Below, in pieces: positions 5,152 to 10,145 of a stretch of 10,145 nucleotides of DNA. The stretch's first letter is position 1; each line of letters begins with the position of its first letter. A program made the translations under genes and the position numbers. Source of the stretch: Spirochaetia bacterium (GTDB lineage: Bacteria; Spirochaetota; Spirochaetia; Treponematales; Breznakiellaceae); the NCBI GenBank assembly GCA_026002305.1, contig BOBI01000080.1, forward strand, positions 1-10,145. Reading direction: 5' to 3'. The notes under the pieces were generated by a model. That model was not told the origin of the DNA, searched no databases, and saw only the letters and a program-made list of their open reading frames with translations.

Positions 5152-8100
5152 ATGAAGAATTTACATATAGTGCCTAGGTGTTTAACACCACGCTGCCCTG
5201 CGGCGAAACAGAGGGTATTAAACCCTGAATGCAATTATTCGGAAAAAAAATGGCCCGCTTCTATGCGGCGGGTATTTTTATTCGTATGCAGCGTTATTCT
5301 GATTAGCTTTTTACCGGTTACAGGCTGCGAGCAGTTCGCCGCCGGGGTCGGTATTGATTTTGGCGCTGATACTTCTGAAGTGGTAACGCCCCCTTTAACC
5401 GGAAGCGTTGATATTGAAGGTAATGCGGCAATAGGCGAAAGATTAACGGCAGATACAAAAAAGCTGGACGGTACAGGTAAAATTACATACAAATGGACAA
5501 AAAGCGGTTCTTCCACAACTATTAGTAAAACCGCGACTTATATCATTAAACAGGCCGACAACAATTCACAAATAAAAGTAACGGTAACCCGCGAAGGCTA
5601 TACGGGCACAAAATTTGCGACTAAAACCATCGGCAATCCACCTTTCGAGATGGGCGACGAGGGCCCCGCGGGCGGAACAATAATTTATGATAATACCGAC
5701 CATTCCGAAGGGAATGATTGGGACTATCTTGAAGCGGCGCCTGAAGATTTAGAGGCCTTTGCATGGGCATCGGAAGGAAAAACAACTACCCCACTAACGG
5801 GACCTTTTTCAAAAGGTATTGGCAGCGGCAAGGAAAACACAAGGTTGATACTGGCCGAAGACTCAAATGCACCGGCTGCAAAGGCCGCTTCCGAATATGA
5901 GCATAACGGTTTCAGTGACTGGTTCCTGCCTAGCATTGACGAGCTTGATTTGATTTATGCAAATACGGAAGTTATAAAAGGCGGTTTTGACGGCAACTTC
6001 TACTGGTCTTCTAACCAGACTGACCGTTATACCGCTTGTTATCAAGATTTTGCTGAAGGCACACCACATTATGATGGCAGCAAGGACGATGCATATCATG
6101 TCCGGCCTGTGCGGGCTTTTTTAAATACACCAACACCAACACCAACGGACTCACCTACACCTGAGCCAACACCTTCGCCGACAACAACGGACTCACCTAC
6201 ACCGGAGCCGACGCCTTCGCCTACATCTACGTCAACACCCGCGCCCCCTCCGGCGCCCATCACCTACACCGCGGCGGTGGACGGCAGCGCGACAGCCACT
6301 TCCACCAAAATCGACTTTACCTTTAGCGCCGTCGTTACCGGTCTTACAGCTAACGACATAACAATCGGCGGATCGACCGGTGCGGCAACCAAAGGCGCCC
6401 TAACCGGAAGCGGCACAAGCTACAGCCTGGCCATTACAACAACCGAGGCGGGAGCGGCCACAATGTCTATCAACTTCAGTGGCATAGAAGGCGGAACAAA
6501 AAACATAAACCTGTATAGGTATGTTACATACACAACTGCGGCAAATGGAGGTGCGACTTCCACTTCAACCAGAATTGACTTTACCTTTAGCGCCGTCGTT
6601 ACCGGTCTTACAGCTAACGACATCACAATCGGCGGATCACCCGGCGCGGCAACCAAGGGCGCCCTAAGCGGAAGCGGCAATTACTGGATACTCGACATAA
6701 CGGTAGGTACGGCCGGGGCGGCAACCGTAACAATCAACAAAACCGGCATAGAAAACACGGCAAAAACTATAACTCTGTATAAGCCCGACGTTATCACCTA
6801 CACCGCGGCGGCGAACGGCAGCCCGACAGCCACTTCCACCAAAATCGACTTTACCTTTAGCGCCTCCGTTACCGGACTTCTGGCTGAGCACATAACAGTT
6901 GGCGGATTGACCGGCGCGGCAACCAAAGGCGCTTTAACCGGAGGCGGCACATCATGGAGCCTTGCCGTTACGGTAGCAACCGCGGGAACGGTTACGGCAA
7001 CCGTCAACTCAAGCGGCATAGATAGCGGGGCGAAAACGGTAACCCTGTATAAGCAAATCACATATACCGCAGTAGTAAACGGCGACGCGTCAACCGCCTC
7101 GACCAAAATCGACTTTACCTTTAGCGCCGCCGTTACAGATCTTACGGCTGGGCACATAACAGTTGGCGGATCAACCGGTGCGGCAACCAAGGGCGCCTTA
7201 ACCGGAAGCGGAACAAGCTACAGCTTGGCCATTACAACAACCGCGGCGGGAACAGCAACGGTATCTATTAGCAAAAGCGGCATAGAAAGCGGGGCGAAAA
7301 CGGTAACCCTGTTTTATATTGATCTAATCACCTACTTCGCCGCAGCAAACGGCGGCACTACCGCTATGTCAACTGCAATAACATTCAACTTTAGCTCCGC
7401 CCCCAGCGGATTTACGGCAGACAATATAACAATCAGCGGCACGGGCGCGGCAACCAAAGGCACCCTAACCGGAAGCGGCACAAGCTACAGCCTGGCCATT
7501 ACAACAACCGCGACGGGAGCAGCCACAGTGTCTATCAACAAAAGCGGCATAGAAGGCGGGACAAAAAACATAAACCTGTATAGGTACATCACCTATACAG
7601 CCACTACGGACGGCAGTCCAACCGCCTCGTCTACCAGAATCACTTTTACCTTTAACTACGCTATTAGCAGCCTTTCGAATGCTGAAATCACAATCGGCGG
7701 CTCGCCCGGCGTTGCAGCCAAAGGCGTTGTAAGCGGAAGCGGCACGACATGGAATCTGGCTGTTACAGTAGGTACGGCCGGTGCGGCAACAGTAGCAATC
7801 AACCAACCCGGCATAGAAAGCGGAACAAAAAACATAAACCTGTATAGGTATGTTACATACACAACCGCGGCAAATGGATATCCGACTTCCAATTCAACCA
7901 GAATTGACTTTAACTTTAGCGAATCTGTTAGCGGGCTTACGGCGGCCGACATCACAATCGGCGGATCACCCGGCGCGGCAACCAAGGGCGCCCTAAGCGG
8001 AAGCGGCATTTACTGGATACTCGACATAACAGTAGGTACGGCCGGGGCGGCAACCGTAGCAATCAACAAAACCGGCATAGAAAACACTGCAAAGAGCATA

Positions 8101-10059
8101 ACTCTGTATAAACCGATAACCTACACCGCCACGGCGGACGGCAACGCGTCAACCGCCACGACCAAAATCGACTTTACCTTTAGCGCCGCCGTTAGCGGAC
8201 TTACAGCTGACCACATAACAATCGGCGGATCGCCCGGTGCGGCAACCAAAGGCGCTTTAACCGGAGGCGGCACGGCATGGAGCCTTGCCATTACGACAAC
8301 AGTGGAGGGATCGGGCGTAGTATCAATCAACAAGAGCGGCATAGAAAGTGGGACAAAAAGTATAATCCTGCATAAGTATACCCCGATAACCTACACCGCC
8401 ACGGCAAATGGATATCCGACTTCCACTTCAACCAGAATTGACTTTAACTTTAGCGAATCTGTTAGCGGGCTTACGGCGGCCGACATCACAATCGGCGGAT
8501 CAACCGGTGCGGCAACCAAGGGCGCCCTAACCGGAAGCGGAACAAGCTACAGCCTGGCCATTACAACATCTGCGGCGGGAGCAGCCACAGTGTCTATCAA
8601 CAAAAGCGGCATAGAAAGTACTACGAAGAGCATAACTCTGTATAAACCGGTAACCTACAACGCCACACCGGACGGCAGCGCGACAGCCACTTCCACCAAA
8701 ATCGACTTTACCTTTAGCTCCGCCCCCGGCGGATTTTCGGGAAACGATATAACAATCAGCGGCACGGGCGCGGCAACCAAGGGGAATCTCACCAATACCG
8801 ACAGCACGCACTACAGCCTGGCCATTACAACAAATGCGGCTGGAACAGCCACGGTGTCTGTCAACAGGAGCGGCATAGAAAACACTGCAAAGAGCATAAC
8901 CCTGTATAAACCGGCAACCTACAACGCTACGGCAAACGGCAGCCCGACTGCCAGGACGACAAAGATTGACTTTACCTTTAATGAATCTGTTAGCGGACTT
9001 CAGGCTGAGCACATAACAATCAGCGGTACAGGCGCGGCAACCAAGGGCGCCCTAACCGGAAGCGGAACAAGCTACAGCCTTGCCGTTACCCCGACTGCTG
9101 TAGGGGAGGCGACGGTATCCATTAACAAAAGCGGAATCCTCAGCGGGACCAAGGCTATAACCCTGTATGATCCTCTTATTGCGGCTATAAAATCCAACAG
9201 TCCTGACCTTTCGATAAAATTAGGCATAACAACCGGTGGAACAAGCACAGTCCAGCATGTTACCGACACATTTAACGCTATTCACAACTACCTTGCCCTG
9301 GGCCCGGAAGTAAAAGAACGTACGAACGGTAGCCCAGGTATGCCCGAAGGTTTACCCACGAAAATCGGCGGTATCGCGCTAGGCGACTACATCGACCTGG
9401 TTAGCCTTTATGTTGATACATTTGTAGCAATAGAGCCGGTAAATTTTGGATCAAATCCTCCAGCGGGCGATGGTAGACTGCTTCGCCTTATCGTGGTGGG
9501 TATCAATTCGTTTAATCAAGGTCTAGGTACCTATTATGACGGTAACGGCAACGGATACGATCCCCACATTGTATTCCAGTTTCAGAATAGTCCTGTAAGG
9601 GGCAGTATGACTGCGGGTGCTGCTAACCAACCAGACTATAAGGAAAGCGGGATGCGGGAGTATCTTACCGGGAATAGCAATAAATTCCGCGTTGCTCTTA
9701 TAAACGCAGGTGTGCCACAGGCGCGCATGTGGGCTCCCGGACGTATTGTTGGAAACAAAGCTGGCGGCGCTGACGAATTGGTAGATTTAGTCTGGCTGCC
9801 CACTGAAATGGAGATGTTTGGCAATAGAACTTATTCACCAGGCTCAGAAACGGAGTGGAATCAGGCACGGCTTGCATATTACCTTGGTAACAATACACGG
9901 AAAAAGTTAGATGGCACCGTTAGTTTTATTAATTATTGGACGGCTTCTACCCTGCAACCGGTTAATGATGCCTTCACTGCCGTCTCTGCGGATGGTACCC
10001 CCTCCACCGGAAGCGTTGGCAATCAAGGCGGCATCGCTCCCGCTTTCTGTATACGGTAA
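5152..10059 (+). CDS. Gene B: giant repeat-containing lipoprotein, tandem paralogue of gene A
   Basis: The protein has 1635 residues with the same domain order as gene A: N-terminal extension (1-37), lipoprotein signal peptide ending at Cys59 (MRRVFLF...PVTGC), Ig-like domain (81-165), Lcl/DUF1566 domain (167-324), Pro/Thr/Ser linker (326-369), eleven Ig-like repeats (370-1341) and a DUF6273-type domain (about 1404-1635, ending GIAPAFCIR). It has one more stalk repeat than gene A. The leader, the second half of the N-terminal Ig-like domain and the start of the C-terminal domain are nearly identical to gene A, whereas patches in the Lcl domain, stalk and C-terminus differ. I infer a lipid-anchored surface protein, probably an adhesin or glycan-binding protein; no enzyme active site is recognised. 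An alternative start is the ATG at 5263. No frameshift or truncation is visible. Confidence 0.9.
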   Translation: MKNLHIVPRCLTPRCPAAKQRVLNPECNYSEKKWPASMRRVFLFVCSVILISFLPVTGCEQFAAGVGIDFGADTSEVVTPPLTGSVDIEGNAAIGERLTADTKKLDGTGKITYKWTKSGSSTTISKTATYIIKQADNNSQIKVTVTREGYTGTKFATKTIGNPPFEMGDEGPAGGTIIYDNTDHSEGNDWDYLEAAPEDLEAFAWASEGKTTTPLTGPFSKGIGSGKENTRLILAEDSNAPAAKAASEYEHNGFSDWFLPSIDELDLIYANTEVIKGGFDGNFYWSSNQTDRYTACYQDFAEGTPHYDGSKDDAYHVRPVRAFLNTPTPTPTDSPTPEPTPSPTTTDSPTPEPTPSPTSTSTPAPPPAPITYTAAVDGSATATSTKIDFTFSAVVTGLTANDITIGGSTGAATKGALTGSGTSYSLAITTTEAGAATMSINFSGIEGGTKNINLYRYVTYTTAANGGATSTSTRIDFTFSAVVTGLTANDITIGGSPGAATKGALSGSGNYWILDITVGTAGAATVTINKTGIENTAKTITLYKPDVITYTAAANGSPTATSTKIDFTFSASVTGLLAEHITVGGLTGAATKGALTGGGTSWSLAVTVATAGTVTATVNSSGIDSGAKTVTLYKQITYTAVVNGDASTASTKIDFTFSAAVTDLTAGHITVGGSTGAATKGALTGSGTSYSLAITTTAAGTATVSISKSGIESGAKTVTLFYIDLITYFAAANGGTTAMSTAITFNFSSAPSGFTADNITISGTGAATKGTLTGSGTSYSLAITTTATGAATVSINKSGIEGGTKNINLYRYITYTATTDGSPTASSTRITFTFNYAISSLSNAEITIGGSPGVAAKGVVSGSGTTWNLAVTVGTAGAATVAINQPGIESGTKNINLYRYVTYTTAANGYPTSNSTRIDFNFSESVSGLTAADITIGGSPGAATKGALSGSGIYWILDITVGTAGAATVAINKTGIENTAKSITLYKPITYTATADGNASTATTKIDFTFSAAVSGLTADHITIGGSPGAATKGALTGGGTAWSLAITTTVEGSGVVSINKSGIESGTKSIILHKYTPITYTATANGYPTSTSTRIDFNFSESVSGLTAADITIGGSTGAATKGALTGSGTSYSLAITTSAAGAATVSINKSGIESTTKSITLYKPVTYNATPDGSATATSTKIDFTFSSAPGGFSGNDITISGTGAATKGNLTNTDSTHYSLAITTNAAGTATVSVNRSGIENTAKSITLYKPATYNATANGSPTARTTKIDFTFNESVSGLQAEHITISGTGAATKGALTGSGTSYSLAVTPTAVGEATVSINKSGILSGTKAITLYDPLIAAIKSNSPDLSIKLGITTGGTSTVQHVTDTFNAIHNYLALGPEVKERTNGSPGMPEGLPTKIGGIALGDYIDLVSLYVDTFVAIEPVNFGSNPPAGDGRLLRLIVVGINSFNQGLGTYYDGNGNGYDPHIVFQFQNSPVRGSMTAGAANQPDYKESGMREYLTGNSNKFRVALINAGVPQARMWAPGRIVGNKAGGADELVDLVWLPTEMEMFGNRTYSPGSETEWNQARLAYYLGNNTRKKLDGTVSFINYWTASTLQPVNDAFTAVSADGTPSTGSVGNQGGIAPAFCIR
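5177..5226 (+). promoter_or_regulatory. Palindromes in the gene B leader
   Basis: GGTGTTTAACACC at 5177-5189 is a perfect 5-bp stem, improved over the gene A copy. AGGGTATTAAACCCT at 5212-5226 is identical to gene A. The middle palindrome is reduced to CGC...GCG. They lie inside the coding sequence of the N-terminal extension. The kept stems hint at a role as RNA or DNA structure, but two copies cannot prove it. Confidence 0.4.
5243..5279 (+). terminator. Terminator-like hairpin inside the gene B reading frame
   Basis: An A8 run (5243-5250), the stem CCCGC (5254-5258) with GCGGG (5268-5272), and a T5 run (5275-5279) are identical to the gene A element. The in-frame ATG at 5263 is in the loop. 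Its position about 100 nt downstream of the start codon suggests an attenuator that depends on translation, or a relic of an inserted leader. Activity is not shown. Confidence 0.5.
5650..6123 (+). other. Lcl/DUF1566 domain of gene B
   Basis: Residues 167-324, from GDEGPAGGTIIYD to HVRPVRAF, carry the same family motifs as gene A (GFSDWFLPS, YWSSNQ, HVRPVRAF). Changes concentrate after YWSSNQ (TDRYTACYQDFAEG in place of NGGAFAYYQDFTDG) and around residues 209-222 and 235-245. It gains an unpaired cysteine at residue 295. The preceding Ig-like domain occupies 5392-5646 and the following Pro/Thr/Ser linker 6127-6258. Confidence 0.75.
6259..9174 (+). repeat. Eleven tandem Ig-like repeats of gene B (mostly 264 or 270 nt)
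   Basis: Repeats begin at 6259, 6523, 6793, 7057, 7327, 7588, 7852, 8116, 8386, 8650 and 8914, each 87-90 residues on the same pattern as gene A and without cysteine. Repeats 1-3 correspond in position and subtype to repeats 1-3 of gene A, and the last two share features with the last two of gene A. Repeats 4-8 have no clear one-to-one partner. Repeats 2, 9, 10 and 11 combine halves of different subtypes. Repeats 5 and 6 are the most divergent (ITFNFSSAPSGF and ITFTFNYAISSLS). The array should form a rod of Ig-like beta-sandwich domains. Confidence 0.9.
9361..10056 (+). other. DUF6273-type C-terminal domain of gene B
   Basis: Residues about 1404-1635 contain GDYIDLVSL, LRLIVVGINSFN, HIVFQFQNSP, SGMREYL, VWLPTEMEMFG, NQARLAYYLGNNTRKKL, INYWTASTL and GIAPAFCIR. 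The framework is shared with gene A, while loops such as residues 1421-1441 and 1602-1626 differ heavily. It is probably the membrane-distal functional tip of the protein (inferred from domain order). Confidence 0.7.
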
Positions 10060-10084
10060 CGGGGAAAGTTAAGAGCTAAGAAAT

Positions 10085-10122
10085 GGCAACGTCCGTACTT
10101 TTAAAAATGTACGGGCGTTGCC
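10085..10122 (+). terminator. Strong hairpin 25 nt after gene B
   Basis: GGCAACGTCCGTAC (10085-10098) pairs over 14 bp with GTACGGGCGTTGCC (10109-10122), with one U·G pair and the loop TTTTAAAAAT. Compared with gene A, the fifth pair is A-U in place of G·U and the eighth is U·G in place of U-A, so pairing is kept at both changed sites. No proper U-tract follows (AAACCGGCTCTTTCT). It is a probable transcript-end structure. Confidence 0.6.
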
Positions 10123-10145
10123 AAACCGGCTCTTTCTAAAAACAC

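Noticed and set aside
1..10145. Insertion sequence, prophage, toxin-antitoxin or defence system
   Set aside because: No transposase, integrase, nuclease or terminal inverted repeats are visible; the window is filled by the two surface-protein genes.

Overview
The window holds two very large paralogous genes in direct tandem on the + strand (about 4.7 and 4.9 kb) with almost nothing else. Both encode modular surface lipoproteins with the same layout: a long N-terminal extension, a lipoprotein signal peptide, one N-terminal Ig-like domain, a DUF1566/Lcl-type (C-type-lectin-like) domain, a Pro/Thr/Ser linker, a stalk of about 88-residue Ig-like repeats (10 in the first gene, 11 in the second), and a C-terminal DUF6273-type domain ending in GIAPAFCIR. 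The lipobox, the DUF6273-type C-terminus, the multi-domain architecture and a roughly 50% GC coding sequence with AT-rich gaps suggest a spirochaete, most likely a Treponema of the termite-gut type. This is inferred from sequence style; no taxonomic marker is present.

Layout: 1-118, AT-rich DNA with possibly the last codons of an upstream gene; 118-218, promoter region and ribosome binding site of gene A; 219-4874, gene A; 4875-5062, intergenic DNA with a strong 14-bp hairpin just after gene A; 5063-5151, a second copy of the promoter region; 5152-10059, gene B; 10060-10145, the start of a second copy of the downstream hairpin region. Sequence similarity between the copies begins near 118/5063 and runs past the right edge, so the whole transcription unit (promoter, leader, gene, 3' hairpin) was duplicated.

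Each gene seems to have its own promoter (TTGTTT, 17 nt, TATATT or TATACT), a T8 tract in the spacer, and a GGAGG site 4 nt before an ATG. The first 120 nt after that ATG are unusual. They contain consecutive small palindromes, an A8 tract, and a terminator-like GC hairpin with flanking A- and T-runs, all inside the reading frame. A second in-frame ATG, which would give a textbook lipoprotein signal peptide, lies in the loop of that hairpin. This leader is the strongest candidate for an undescribed regulatory arrangement.

The proteins probably act outside the cell as lipid-anchored, rod-like adhesins or binding proteins with a lectin-like module near each end. Differences between the copies cluster in short patches of the lectin-like domains, and the stalk repeats are mosaics of each other. 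This fits a recombining, diversifying surface-protein family. No reverse transcriptase, recombinase, insertion sequence, tRNA, rRNA or CRISPR array is visible.
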